The translations under genes and the position numbers were made by a program. This document shows, piece by piece, positions 11,907 through 23,319 of a stretch of DNA of 64,000 nucleotides. The notes beneath the pieces are model-generated. The model was given only the letters and a program-made list of their open reading frames with translations, was not told the origin of the DNA and ran no database searches. Origin of the DNA: Eustoma russellianum (Eukaryota > Streptophyta > Magnoliopsida > Gentianales > Gentianaceae); contig AP025045.1 of assembly GCA_036186865.1 (NCBI GenBank), positions 14,757,658 through 14,821,657 of the forward strand, in the 5' to 3' direction. Numbering within the stretch: position 1 is the stretch's first letter; each line of letters opens with the position of its first letter.

Positions 11907-12538
11907 TATACATACATACACCATTGCTGGGTACCACTAGCTATATCTTTGGAACACCACTTTCGACCAGCGATTCTTAAATTTAGAGAATTCGGCAGCC
12001 AGCAACCTGCAACAAAAAAAAAGAAAAACAAAGAAGAAGAAAAGGGGGGCAAACCTAAAGTCTACGCGCCACCATCAAAAGGAAGATACAGCAACCATGT
12101 TTTTGTTTTATTCAAACGTCCGCGATTAATTTAGAAAGGAGAAGGAAATCGTGAATTCAACCAAACACAATCCACGTGCGGTATAGTATATACAAATTGA
12201 GGTAAGTATCCTTACTATATTTACTATGATTTTCTAACGTTATTATGCTATTTTCATATCAAATGGGATCATGCATGTCGTATTTATGGTTACACAGGTG
12301 GTTGATTATATGGATGTATACATTATTTGAATGTATCGATCACATATATGCGGAGGAGTAATATTTGTTCTTGTTTCTTTGTTAGTGCTGTCGGATTCAA
12401 GAGGGTGGCCCAAACTATATTTCTCTTCCAAAATATATACGTATAAAGTAATCTTTTGGGCATCATTTGTATTAATATGGGAATCAATTATATTTATTAA
12501 CAATTGGACTTTTTGTTGATGTGGGAGAAGGGGTAGCG

Positions 12539-12565
12539 GGCCACTGTCCTCCATGGACAGTGGCC
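12539..12565. repeat. Perfect 11-bp hairpin
   Basis: ggccactgtcc (12539-12549) and ggacagtggcc (12555-12565) are exact reverse complements with loop tccat. Role unknown. Confidence 0.85.
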
Positions 12566-13308
12566 ATTAATATTGAAGAGAAGCTATATGTAATATCTAG
12601 AATAATTAAATTTATTGTATGTGAAGTTTTGTCTATTTTTGTCTTATTTTCAGTGCTGCTCGTTGTTGTCGTAGAAATTCGGTGCTCCATCCTAAGTTAG
12701 CATGATGTTGTATATACAGGTATAATATAAAGTATTAACGCATGTATTGTTATATGACATTATATGAAAATTGCAGCGATGAAATTAAAGGGTCTATGAC
12801 CGAGTGGAGTACAAGTTGTAGGATTGCATAAGTTGGGATTGAATTGTATGATTTTATGTAGTTAATCGAATTAGGTTGTTTGTAGTCAAAATTGGGAGAA
12901 AAGTGGGTCGAGAGCGAACCGTGTAAGTATAAGCGTGTATATGCATGTGTATGAGCGCGGGCATATACGTGGGTATACTTATACGTAGGAGATAAATTGG
13001 AAATTGAAATGGTAATAAAAAGGTAACGAATAAGTATAACGGTAAATGAAAAGGTGTTTAAAATTGTACTTGTCAACTTCCTGGATTAAGTGCGGAAGTT
13101 AAAGTTTTTTGTCTTTTTCCAAAGCAACCATCCGAGGCCTTTAGGAAGAAAGGATGGATTTACGCAACACCAAGCATAGAGGTCAGCGGGGTTGGGAAGA
13201 AGAGATTTTGCGTAGGAAGTGAATTCGTCAAAAAGGTAGGTGCCTCTTCCCCCCTCAAACGGGCATGATTCATGCATGCTTTGATGGTATACTAATGTGT
13301 TTTGTTGC

Positions 13309-13413
13309 TTTTATTTGTTTAAGTTGTAAATTTTGTTTCGTTCTTTTTATTTGTTTAAGTTGTAAATTTTGTTTCGTTGTGTTTATTTGTTTAAGTTGTA
13401 AATTTTGTATATG
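13309..13413. repeat. Three tandem copies of a 36-bp unit
   Basis: The unit tttatttgtttaagttgtaa followed by attttgtttcgtt is repeated at a 36-bp period (aagttg at 13321, 13357 and 13393), with the last copy diverging at attttgtatatg. Confidence 0.9.
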
Positions 13414-14104
13414 TTGGAAAGTATGAGATATATTGTTATGGCTACTATAAGCGTGTATGTGTGTGAATTCGGTGGTAAGATTGAATCAGAAAAAAATACC
13501 CTTAAAGAATTGAAAAAAAGGGGAACTGTTACACTAGGAGCCTTTAAAAAGTTGTGTTTTGGCCTTAGAATAGATTCATATAGACTGGAAATAGGAGAAA
13601 ATGAGGGTTGGGATTGAAAAACGAATCACAGCGCACGTTGCCACTAGTGGAATAGCCATTAAATAAAAATTAAATTAAATTAAGGCAGAGAACAGGCCGG
13701 CCAACGGACCGAGCCGCCTGGCCAGCGGGTCGGACCGAAGGTGGCCCATTAACCACTCAAAAAAATGTGTATAGAAAAATATAATTAAATACCAGTAAAA
13801 TTCAAATGAATTCCAGAAAATATAAAAGGTTAAAATTAAATTATTTCCACTTAATTTCTAAAGTTTGGTAAATTTTAGAAATTAAAAATAAATAGTAATA
13901 AATAGAATTAAATAAGGGAGAAATAGGAAAAATTAGTAGAACATTTTAGAAAATTAATACAAGCTAAGAAAAAATTAAGGGTGATGATAAATAACAACTT
14001 TCTAATATTCGAAAAATTTACGAACCTAGATTTGAGTGCCGGAGGATGGTGAGGATGGGCCAGGGGCCTCAGGCGATTGTGTTTTTGCATTCATGGCACG
14101 TGCA

Positions 14105-14290
14105 TTGCATTTATGGCAGGTCGTGACGTACCGGTCACGGGCGCTCAGGATGGTGTACGGTGGCGGGGCCACACACACTTAGTATGGTGTACGGTGGCGC
14201 AGCCACGCACACTCAGTATGGGACTGCGGGTGGGTACGACCCACAGCCACTCAGTAGGACCCGGGTTCATGCATTGTACGGTGGAGATAT
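14105..14290 (+). repeat. Hairpin repeat array of B/D-type LTRs
   Basis: Three or four short imperfect repeats share the boundary ctcagtatgg / cttagtatgg and a GC-rich self-complementary core (for example gtggcggggccac, gtggcgcagccac, and ctgcgggt paired with acccacag). The same array is seen reversed in both LTRs of B (17955-18075 and 35450-35560). It occupies the same LTR position as the covarying array of A and C but is a different sequence. Confidence 0.6.
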
Positions 14291-14518
14291 CAGCATTCTG
14301 TGTGACATGACTTTGTTGCGTGTGACACGTGGATGGAGCATGCATCACGTAGTTGCACATTTTTATGTGGAGTGCTTTACTTACTGGATTTACTTTATCT
14401 TATGCATGTTATATCATATTTATGTGCTATGTGGTTATATCATTCGGTATGCATGTTTTGTATTTGTTTGGGGCGGGCATCTACTGGGTGATTTTTTGTC
14501 ACTCACCCCTACTTCCCA

Positions 14519-14590
14519 GGTGAGCCGGATGAGGACTACGAGCATATCTTCGTTGAGGACGGGACGGACATAGCAGAGTGGGCTGGTTGA
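14519..14590 (+). other. LTR acidic-peptide exon in D
   Basis: Immediately after the acceptor-like AG, one frame reads GEPDEDYEHIFVEDGTDIAE, then WAG and a stop at 14588-14590. The core Y-E-x-I-F-V-E-D and E-W agree with the other LTR copies. No ATG precedes it in this frame. Confidence 0.5.
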
Positions 14591-14870
14591 TAGCTGCAGC
14601 TAGGTTACGAGGGGCTCTGCAGCTGTTTGTGTTTACGTATACTTTGGGGATTTTTCACATACTTCTTAGTACTTTTATTATCAGAGTCTTATTCAGTAAT
14701 GTAAAGACGATTATTGGAGATTAATTTAAGTTATGATTTACGTTTCTGCGAGAAATATTTCTACGTCATTTCTGACATGTAAGAGATTGATTCGACGCCT
14801 TGTATTCTCCTTAGCGAGATACGGGGGGTGCACTGTTCCCGATGCTAGGGCTTGGAAGCGGGGCGCTACA

Positions 14871-16294
14871 CTACTCCACCAATTCTCGGGTTCAGGGGGA
14901 GATTCCAGACCATGGAACCCTAGACTGGTTGGTATCACCACCACACTCCTATCCTACGGCTGTTCCAACAGGGCAAGTAGATGGCGCCGACCGTGCCATA
15001 GCTCCTGGCATCATACCACCCATGACTTCAGTACACTCGAATGATCCACTGCCAGTGAATGAAGTGCCAGAGGTAATAGTTTCTGATACACATAATATGC
15101 CAGATAACTCTGAATCTCATATTGACTCTGACAGTATTAACGTTGCTCCTGTTTTAGAAACTGTTGATTCTCTTACCCTTACAGATAATAGTCCCACAGA
15201 TATCCCACCTGACCGTTCCATTGACTCAGAAGTGTATGGGGACACCCTAAATGAGCCACAGCAGGCACGGGTCCTGCCTCCAAGGACTAAACAGAGTTCC
15301 ACCAGAAAGATATTCTCCGACACGAGCGCTGAGCTCATCCAGGTATCCAGTCAATATCTTGTTTAACAAAGTATCTAACATGGCTCGGAGTTTCTTTATA
15401 TCACTATGCTTAGAACAGGTCCCGAGAACAGCAGAAGAAGGACAAGGTCAACCAATGTGGAGAGAGGCTATGGTGAATGAAATAGAAGCTCTCAAAAGGA
15501 ATCAGACATGGGAAAAGTGTATTCTTCCTTCCGAAAAAAGACCCGTAGGGTGCCGGTGGGTATTCACAATCAAATACAAATCTGATGGAAGTATTGAACG
15601 ATACAAAGCTCGACTAGTGGCGAAAGGATACACTCAGACCTATGTCATCGACTACTCAAAAACATTCTCTTCTGTAGCTCGCATTGACACAATTCGGGTA
15701 TTGTTTTCCATTGCTGCAAACCAAAATTGGCCTCTCCATCAGTTTGATGTAAAAAATGTTTTTCTGCACGGTGACTTAGAGGAAGAAGTGTACATGGAGT
15801 CGCCTCTAGGTTTTTCAACATGTTTTAAGATATGGGAAGTGTGTAAACTAAAGAAAGCTCTGTACGGGTTAAAACAGTCTCTGAGAGCATGGTTCGGAAG
15901 GTTCACAGTTATTATGAAACAGGATGGATATCAACAGAGTAATGCGGACCACACTTTATTTGTTAAGAAAAGAAACGGGTTGGTAACGTGTCTAATCATT
16001 TATGTTGATGATATGGTAATTACTGGAAGTGATACTGAGGAAATTACTCGTTTTCAAAAACATATGTTAAAGAAGTTTGAAATGAAGGATCTCGGAGGTT
16101 TGAAGTACTTCTTGGGTATTGAGGTGCTAAGGTCCAACGGAGGCATTTATATATCTCAGCAGAAGTATATCTTGGATTTACTTACAGAGGTCAGAATGCT
16201 TGACTGCAAACCTTGTGATACTCCAATGATGGTGAATCAGAAATTAAAGGTAATAGAAGGACCAACGCCTGCACACAAGGGACAGTATCCATGA
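14871..16294 (+). pseudogene. Copia reverse transcriptase
   Basis: Resumes the copia frame after solo LTR D: first a low-complexity Ser/Asp/Pro linker, then in a new frame (from about 15370) the RT. Visible are MWREAMVNEIEALKRNQTWE, the block WVFTIKYKSDGSIERYKARL, the core FDVKNVFLHGDLEEEVYMES and the catalytic LIIYVDDMVITG (about 15990-16025). The RT copies element RNA into cDNA. A frameshift separates the linker from RT, and an N replaces the usual A in the FDVKNAF motif. Confidence 0.85.
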
Positions 16295-16920
16295 CGGTTG
16301 GTAAGCTAATCTATCTGTCACACACTCGGCCCGATATTTCCTTTGCGATGAGTTCAGTTGGTCAGTTTATGCATAGCTTTCAGGAACAACATATGGAAGC
16401 AGTGATGCGGATCCTGCGATACCTGAAGTATACTCTAGGAAGGGGAATTGTCTTCCGAAATAATGGAAATCTGGATATTCAGGCGTATACAGATGCAGAT
16501 TGGGCTGGCAATCTAGTGGACTGAAAGTCTACTTCCGGATACTTTGCAGTTGTAAGAGGTAACTTGGTTACCTGGAGAAGCAAGAAACAGAAGGTGGTGG
16601 CCTTATCAAGTGCTCAAGCGGAATTCTGGGGAATCGTGAAAGGCATCACTGAGATTCTGTGGATTCAGAAGCTGTTCAAGGATATTGGTCTACCAATAAA
16701 TTTACCGACTCCACTATGGTGTGACAACAAGGCGTCGATAAGCATATCTAAAAATCCAGTTCAGCATGACCGAACCAAGCATGTTGAGATAGACCACCAT
16801 TTTATAAAGGAGAAATTGGAAGAAAGGCGTGTTAAGCTTTTGTTTATCCAGTCAGACGGCCAGCTGGCAGATATATTGACTAAAGCAGTAAGTGGGCGGT
16901 CATTCGAGGATATTTTGTTC
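16291..16920 (+). pseudogene. Copia RNase H
   Basis: Reads YLSHTRPDISFAMSSVGQFM, then AYTDADWAGN, a stop at 16522-16524, then KSTSGYFAV. After that come VTWRSKKQKVVALSSAQAE and KHVEIDHHFIKEKL, ending in ADILTKAVSG. These are the standard copia RNase H blocks in order. The in-frame TGA sits where Arg or similar is usual (a probable C-to-T change). The 3' UTR and LTR expected next are not found. Confidence 0.85.
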
Positions 16921-16999
16921 ACACAGAATAATTTCGGACCAGAAAATATATTTACCAACGTCTGTCCCATTTTAATAATCACAATTGGCCTTACTAAAT

Positions 17000-17308
17000 A
17001 TGAAATAAATAAACTCAGATGGCTTCTCTTTAATACCAAAAGAAAAAAAGAAAAAGAAAGACTTTGGTGGCCAGTTGAAACAAGTGATCGACCGATGGAT
17101 TGACTCGGTCGAACATCCCAGACTTTGTCGATCGACTGATGCCATGTCTCTATGGGCTGACATGGTCATAAATCATTTGATGCCATATAATTTATTCTGC
17201 AATAAATGTCCTCACTTCCCAAATGACTGTTTTCGCACCCAAGCACCAATTCGTACCCTGTGATTCCCATCAAAACTTGAAGAAACGTGCATTTCACATA
17301 ACCAAAAG
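17000..17308. other. Remnant sequence between copia and element B
   Basis: An A/G-rich stretch (17037-17062), possibly the old copia polypurine tract, is followed by unassigned sequence containing repeats of the type gatcgac / tcggtcg (17085-17140). No gene is seen. Confidence 0.4.
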
Positions 17309-17627
17309 TGTAGCGTCCCGCTCCCGAGCCCTAGCACCGGGAACAGTGCATCTACCGTATCTCGCTAAGGAGAATACAAGGCGTCGAATCAAGTTCCTAC
17401 ATGTCCGAAAAGACGTAGAAATTGTTCTCGTAGAAACGAATTACTATAACATTAAATTACATGAATAAAGAAAATCCTCAATAAAACAATAAATCAGTAA
17501 TGACAATAAAGTCAATGTGCCAACATCTAAGTGCTATCAATCTTAAACAGGGTAGTGTCTGATGAAATCCCAATAAAATAATAACAAATAGCCGCAAGGT
17601 CTCCTCATGTCCTAGATGCAGCCATCC

Positions 17628-17696
17628 GTCTGTCCACTCCACTGTATCAGCCCCGTCCTCAACAAAGAAATAATCGTAGACATTCTCATGCTCACC
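17628..17696 (-). other. LTR acidic-peptide exon, B 3' LTR
   Basis: On the minus strand after tctag the frame reads GEHENVYDYFFVEDGADTVE, then WTD. The expected stop has been lost in this copy and the frame runs on. The 5' LTR copy (starting at 35199) keeps the same peptide, except for a one-base deletion after EDG. Confidence 0.5.
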
Positions 17697-19076
17697 TAGA
17701 GGGGGAGGGAGCACGGGTGAGTGACGGAAAATCACCCAGTAGGCACCTGCCTCAAACTAGTACAAGACGAGCATAAAAAAATGATATAACACATAGCACA
17801 TAGAACATGAGATGACATAAGCATATAAAAGAATGCGGAAAGTAATTCACTCCAGCTAAAGGATGCGCAACATCATGATGCATGTCCAGCTATGCATGTC
17901 ACACGCAACAAAATCATGTCACACATGATGTCGATATCTCTACCGTACAATGCATGATCCCGGGTCCTACTGAGTGGTTGTGGGTCATACCCACCCACAA
18001 TCACCATACTGAGTGTATCTGGCCCCGCCACCGTACACCATACTGAGCGTCCGTGACCAGTACGTCACGACCCACCATAAATGTAATGCACGTGTCATGA
18101 ATGCAAAAAACCATCATCTAAGGCCTTTCGGCCCATCCACACCATCCTCCGGCATTCAAATCTAGGTACATTTACTATCCAAGTAAAGATTAAATGTTGT
18201 TCGGCGTCAAACCCATTTTTTCACGGCCTATATACATTTATCGTGCATTTTTTATATTTTTCCTCATTTTTTCCCTATTTGTTTCTATTTACTACCTAAT
18301 TATCCGAATTAAATAAATTATCACAATTACAGAAATAGAGTGAACATAACTTGATTTCAGTATTTTATAATTTCTGAAATTTATTTGTAATTTTTTGATA
18401 TTTATAAATATTTTTCCTATAATTATTACTATTTTTAATTAAATAAATAACATTTACGAAAATTTAGAAATAATATTATTTCACAAATTACATTTGGGCT
18501 GGCCCTTATCGCCTGCCCTGATCTGCGTCATCTGTGGTCCGGCCCGCCAGGGTCCGGCCTGCTGCCCTTTTTTTGCTGATTCAGCCGATTTGTTTTTTTA
18601 TTACGTCGCGTTATTTGGCCTGGCCTCTGGTGCAGCCGGCCCGTTGAAGGCTGGCCTGCCCGCATGGTCCAGCCCTTTATCTTCTTTTTAAAAATTATTA
18701 TATCGAACTGCACGCACGGCCCTTCCAGCGGCGCGTGAGGCGCACTCGCCGCCTCCGGCAGCCATTTTTCGCTTCCGATCTACATTTCCACCTATTTCCA
18801 ATCTATGGAAACCTATTCTAAGGCCAAAAAATAACTAAAAACCCTAAACATGTTAAAGATGTGCCATTTTGATTATCAGATTTTTTTCCCAACATCAAAT
18901 CCAAGGTATGCAAACCAATATACGCATTCAGTAGACCTCAAAATCATAAGTCTTGCACAGATTCAACAACATGGTATATATTCCAACAATCAAAGCAGCA
19001 AAAACACATAATAAACCACTACGGCATGCTTGAATTATACCAGTTGGAGGGGAAAAGGGAACCTACCTGGATTGCA
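17696..19076 (-). other. Putative leader intron in B 3' LTR
   Basis: Donor ccag/GTAGGT at 19076 and acceptor ctctag at 17696, directly before the acidic-peptide exon. The same pair occurs in the 5' LTR (36596 to 35199). Inferred from signals and conserved position only. Confidence 0.45.
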
Positions 19077-19616
19077 GACAAAAACTACGCGACTAGAGTA
19101 AACCTTGTTGACTTCTCTTCCTTTTTCCTTCTCCTTCTCTCTTTCTCTTTCCTCTCTTTCTTCCTCCCTTCTTCCTTTCTTTCTGTTGCCGCTGCCCTCA
19201 GCCGTTTTCTCCCTATCTATATATATCTATATTTTTTTTAATTTACTTTCCTCCCTTTCCTCCACTGCCAGCGCTCTCCCTGTCCCCTTTATCCTTAATT
19301 TGAGCGAAACTTGGGGGCAATTAGCTCCCCCATCATCCACGTTCTTTTTTTATATTATTATTTATTTATTTTTTATTTTCCCACGTTATCCTTTTCTTAT
19401 TTGTTTTATTTATTATTTTTTTTCATTTAACTTATTTTATTTACTCTTTTATTTTTCTTTTACCCTTTTCATACCTAACAACTTATACAATTATAAAATT
19501 ACTTAAACACAATTGACATGTTACAGTTAATTTAATTTTGAAAGGTCGTTACACCCAGCAGCTGCTTAATTTTGATTAGCACAGAATAATTAATTCAAAA
19601 ATTTCAGGGTGTAACA

Positions 19617-19629
19617 TCCTATCCACCTT
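19617..19629 (-). other. Polypurine tract of B
   Basis: On the minus strand aaggtggatagga abuts the LTR start, after the chromovirus-typical aaggatgaaacttcttgt. It primes plus-strand DNA synthesis. Confidence 0.8.
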
Positions 19630-19662
19630 ACAAGAAGTTTCATCCTTGAAACTTGACGTACC

Positions 19663-21499
19663 TTACACGAAGAGGTAAGGGTGGCACTCGTGCATATGAT
19701 CCTCCAGCTCCCATGTCGCTTCATTTTTCTTATGATTGCTCCATTGCACCTTGACGTATGGAATGATTCTCCTCCTCAGCTCTTGGTCTTTGCGGTCAAT
19801 GATCCAAACATGAGTCTCTTCATAGGACGCGTCTGGTCTAATCTTCAAAGACTGGCGTCTAATACATGACTTGGATCAGAAACGTTCCTTCTCAGCTGAG
19901 ATACAAGAAACGTTCCTTCTAGCACCGGGGGTAACGCCAAACGGCAAGCTAATGAACCAATCCTTTCGAGCACCTCGTAAGGGCCAATGTACTGGGGCCT
20001 CAGCTTACCCTTCAGACCAAATCTTGCAACACCCTTCATAGGCGATACCTTCAGATAAACCTTTTCTCCAACAGTAAACTCCAAAGGACGCCTCTTCGAA
20101 TCAGCCTAGCTCTTACTTCTATCTTGAGGAACTTTAAGCCTTTCCCAAATCAGCTTAATCTTCTCCTTGGTCTGCTCAACCAGCTCCGAACCGATGATAG
20201 CGCGCTCTCGAACTTCATCCCAATGGATAGGGGATCTGCACTTACGCCCATAGAGTGCCTCAAACGGTGCCATGCCGATGGCGTTATGATGACTGTTATT
20301 CTAGGAGAACTCAATCAGCTTGATCATACTGTCCCAGTTCCCCTTGAAGTCGATGGCACAAGCTCTTAACATATCCTCCAATGTCTGTATGGTCCTCTCT
20401 GACTACCCATCCATCTATGGGTGAAACGCAGTACTCAATCATATTTCGGTCCCCATCCTTCTCTGGCACGCTGACCAAAACCTATAAGTGAATCTCGGAT
20501 CCCGATCTGAGACGATACTGACAGGAACTCCATGTAAGCTGATGATGTTGTCGATGTAAAGCGTAACCAATCTGTCCAGGGTCACATCATTCGGCACAGG
20601 TAGGAAATGAGCGGACTTAGTCAAGCGGTCTGCGATTACCCAGATCATGTCATTACCATTCCTTGTCCTCGGAAGACCCATCACAAAATCCATAGTTACG
20701 TGCTCCCACTTTCACTCAGGAATCTCTAACGGCATCAACAAACCCCCTGGTCTCTGGTGTTCCGTCTTGAGCTGCTGACATACCAGGCATCTCTTAACAA
20801 ACTCTGCTATGTGTCGCTTCATATCGTTCTACCAGTAATGCTTCTTCAGATCATTATACATTTTCCTAGCACCCGGATGGATAGACAACTTCGAGTTATG
20901 CGCCTCCTTCAATACCGTTTTTCTGATATCCTCATCCTCAGGGGGACACAGTCTCCCCTGAAACCACATATTGTTATCATCATGTATCTAAAATCCATCA
21001 ATCTGGCTGGTCATCATCTTCTCTCAGATCTCACTAAGCGCTACATTTCTCTTCTGCGCCTCTTTGATCTACTCAATCAAGGACGGAGTGATAACCAGCG
21101 TTGTTAGAACATTAGCCATGGACTCCACAACGTCAAGATCCAGCTTTGCCATATCCTTTTCCAATGGCGTCCATCTGGAATGGCTGGACTTTCTACTCAG
21201 AGCATCCGCAACTCGATTCGCTTTCCCTTGGTGATAGTTGATTGTCAAATCATAGTCCTTCAACAACTCAAGCCATCTCCTCTAACGCATGTTTAACTCC
21301 TTCTATGTGAATATGTACTTCAAACTCTTATGATTAGTAAAGAATTCACACCTCACTCTATATAGATAGTGGCGCCAAATTTTTAGCGCAAATACAACCA
21401 CTGCCAATTCCAGATCATGCGTCGGGTAATTCTGCTCATAGGGCTTCAATTGGCATGAAGCATAAGCAATAACTCTGCCGTTTTGCATCAAAACACATC
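19663..21499 (-). pseudogene. Element B RNase H, integrase and chromodomain
   Basis: Reading down from 21499: RNase H (MMQNGRVIAYASCQLKPYEQ, ALKIWRHYLY, NHKSLKYIFT, GKANRVADALSRKSS). Next comes integrase (MDFVMGLPRTRNGNDMIWVI, SDRDPRFTYRFW), the tail KVYLKVSPMKGVARFGLKGK with IGPYEVL, and finally the chromodomain (RRRIIPYVKVQWSNHKKNEA, TWELEDHM) ending near 19663. Stops break it at many points, for example after MGTEI and in the E-containing catalytic block. The chromodomain would steer integration toward marked chromatin. Confidence 0.85.
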
Positions 21500-21564
21500 C
21501 TGGAAAGAACGAGGTTAGACCATATTGTAATGCATATAGAATTTAATGGAAGTCTTATGCATAC
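21500..21564 (-). other. Intron in RNase H of element B (65 bp)
   Basis: On the minus strand the coding sequence reaches GGG CTA G, then GTATGC opens a 65-bp segment ending in tttccag. The frame resumes as GA TGT GTT TTG ATG CAA, restoring the universal RNase H motif G-L-G-C-V-L-M-Q. The position is identical, to the base, to the introns of elements A and C, but the sequence is not. Confidence 0.8.
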
Positions 21565-21672
21565 CTAGCCCATTCTTCGATGCGTCGCTATAGATGATAA
21601 ACCCTCTGAGCCTAAGGGTTGAGCGAGTATTATGCCCGTCGTCAATCGTCTCTTAAGTTCTGCAAAGCTCTG
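21565..21672 (-). pseudogene. Element B RT-RNase H junction, fragment beyond insertion A
   Basis: Minus-strand sequence SFAELKRRLTTG followed by LAQP and then YSDASKNGLG continues the RT sequence that stops at 31838. The two parts join through the CTCTG duplication created by insertion of element A. Confidence 0.85.
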
Positions 21673-21910
21673 TGTTATACCCCGCACCCTCCGTAGGATA
21701 ATTAAAAGATGAAGAAAGAATTAAACGAGGTTAATGACGGTCAGCTGAAATGAATTAAGAATTAAATGTTAGGATTAATTAGAATTAATGGAAGGATTAA
21801 GTATAAAAATTAATTAGTATTTAATTTGGAATTAAATATTAAAGGTTTATCTTTTAAGATAAATAGGTGAATAAAATATAATTTAGAAACTCCAAATCTT
21901 TTCCTTCCCT

Positions 21911-21917
21911 TATAAAA
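21911..21917 (+). promoter_or_regulatory. LTR promoter TATA box, element A
   Basis: tataaaa lies 240 bp into the LTR, followed at once by an 8-bp hairpin (aaactgac / gtcagttt, 21916-21936) close to the expected RNA start. The same box is at 29449-29455 in the 3' LTR. Confidence 0.6.
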
Positions 21918-22520
21918 ACTGACAAAGCGTCAGTTTCTTTATTCTACAGAAACTGACGACGCTTTTCCTCTCCCCACCCCAGCCGATTCCTTCGAGGATA
22001 AACGAAAGGAAGATCTTCTCCAGGAATAGATCCAATCACTATTAGTTCTTCAATCCGTCTTCGAGTAATCAAAGGCAAGTAATCATCTTATAAGTTCTTA
22101 CGATTTGTGAAAGAAAAATGGCCTATTTTGTTATCAAAAAGGATCACCATGCAGTAGTTTCGTTTTGTGATTACATGTATATGATTTATGTGGTTGGTGT
22201 CAATGATTTGGTCGTTATATGATGAAAACCGTTTTGTTGATGTTGATTTCGTGTGAATCTGCGAATCCCTACCCCGTAATCCCTTCTTGATGTGCCGTAG
22301 TTATTGGATAGGGATAGGGGAAGGAAAGGTGAGATCTTTGGGTTTCGTCGGGATGAATGATGTGCGTTCTAGGCTTGAACACGTGATGGGTTTGTGGAGG
22401 CTTTGCGTTGATGAGTTAAGCATGGTTTGCTAGTGTAGTTAGGCTTGGAATGATGGAAGGAAATTGGGAAAACGTGGTTGAAGGACTGCAGAAGTTGCAG
22501 AAGAAATTCTGGAGAAACGC

Positions 22521-22816
22521 TGACATCGATCGATCGATGTCAGAGATCGATGTCCTCTGATGGACATCGATCGATCGATGTATAGGAGGGCTGAGAGATC
22601 GATGTCCACTGACGGACATCGATCGATGTGGGAAGGAGTTGAGAGATCGATGTCAATGACAGACATCGATCGATCGATGTAGGTGAGGGTTGAGAGATCG
22701 ATGTCCACTGACGGACATCGATCGATCGATGTGTAAGAGGCTGAGAGATCGATGTTCTCTGATGGATATCGATCGATCGATGTGAGGGTATAATGTCACA
22801 TCGATCGATCGATGTG
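22521..22816. repeat. ATCGAT palindrome array in 5' LTR A
   Basis: About six units of roughly 55-60 bp. Each unit has a hairpin (atcgatgtcc, loop actgac, ggacatcgat) running into the palindrome atcgatcgatcgat. Repeated in the 3' LTR and in element C. Confidence 0.9.
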
Positions 22817-23319
22817 AGGGGATGATGTCCATCAGTTTTGTGAGAAAATAGAGGAAGAAAGAGGGAAGCTCGGGGAATCTTTGGGTGACCTTAGAGACTT
22901 CTTAGGACTTGATTGAAGTTAGTCTAAGTCTTGGGAACATGACTTAGGATGGTGAATCAAGTTTGGAGATTTTGAAGGCATTTGAATCGGATTTCAACGT
23001 GGATGACCTAGGAGGGTTAGGAAATAAACATACGAGAGTTTATAGAGTTCAATAAAGGAAGATAGGGGTTCTTCCATTGGTTTGTGAATTTAGATTCAAG
23101 GTTAAGTGTTGACGACCTAGCTTGAAGTATAAGCATTGATGTGTAAGTGAGGGGATTCTTGTGTGGTTGCGTGTTGTTGAATGTAAATTGAATATGTGAA
23201 TGTGACTGGCATCTATGCGAACAAGAATGTGAATGAGATAAGGAGTCTTGCATCATGGCACTTGCATTGCATATGGTTTTGAAAAAGAGATGTGCTTCGG
23301 TACATATTTGCAAAGGTGA

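Larger units (their letters stand above)
12202..14519 (+). other. Putative leader intron in LTR D
   Basis: The donor at 12202 is a perfect gag/GTAAGT. The acceptor at 14519 follows a pyrimidine-rich tract (cccctacttcccag) and directly precedes the acidic-peptide exon. Equivalent donor and acceptor pairs are present at the same places in LTRs A and B. Splicing itself is inferred, not shown. Confidence 0.5.
11485..14870 (+). mobile_element. Solo chromovirus LTR (D) inside copia, TSD CTACT
   Basis: It begins tgttatgacccgtg and ends gcggggcgctaca. It is flanked by the perfect 5-bp duplication ctact (11480-11484 and 14871-14875), and copia coding sequence continues on both sides. No primer site follows, so the internal region was removed by LTR-LTR recombination. 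The last third (hairpin repeats, acidic-peptide exon, terminus) is related to the LTRs of B. The first two thirds do not obviously match and may include other insertions. At 3386 bp it is longer than the LTRs of A, B and C. Confidence 0.85.
8383..17000 (+). mobile_element. Ty1/copia retrotransposon, 3'-truncated and split by solo LTR D
   Basis: A short 5' LTR (8383-8605) and a tRNA-Met primer site are followed by gag, protease and integrase. Solo LTR D (11485-14870) then interrupts the element, and RT and RNase H follow in copia order. No second copy of the tgttagaatattgtg LTR start is found before or after element B, so the 3' LTR has been lost. All coding parts carry stops or shifts; the element is dead. 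The end at 17000 is approximate. Confidence 0.85.
17309..19616 (-). repeat. 3' LTR of element B
   Basis: Plus-strand ends are tgtagcgtcccg and ggtgtaaca, that is TGTTACACC...GCTACA on the element strand; 2308 bp. It contains the hairpin repeats (17955-18075), the acidic-peptide exon, a leader-intron donor and a pyrimidine-rich block (19110-19200). Confidence 0.9.

Noticed and set aside
12750..13076. 108-codon minus-strand frame in solo LTR D.
   Set aside because: Biased composition from short repeats (tataagcgtgtatatgc type) and no motif; likely chance.
14842..14870. Start of the 174-codon frame as the beginning of copia RT.
   Set aside because: The first codons lie inside solo LTR D; the copia sequence resumes only at 14871.
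22416..22708. Minus-strand frames of 67-98 codons with repeated DIDLS / YIDRSMS motifs in the LTRs (also at 29954 and 56324).
   Set aside because: They are translations of the stop-poor ATCGAT palindrome array; the repeat explains the openness and no gene features are present.
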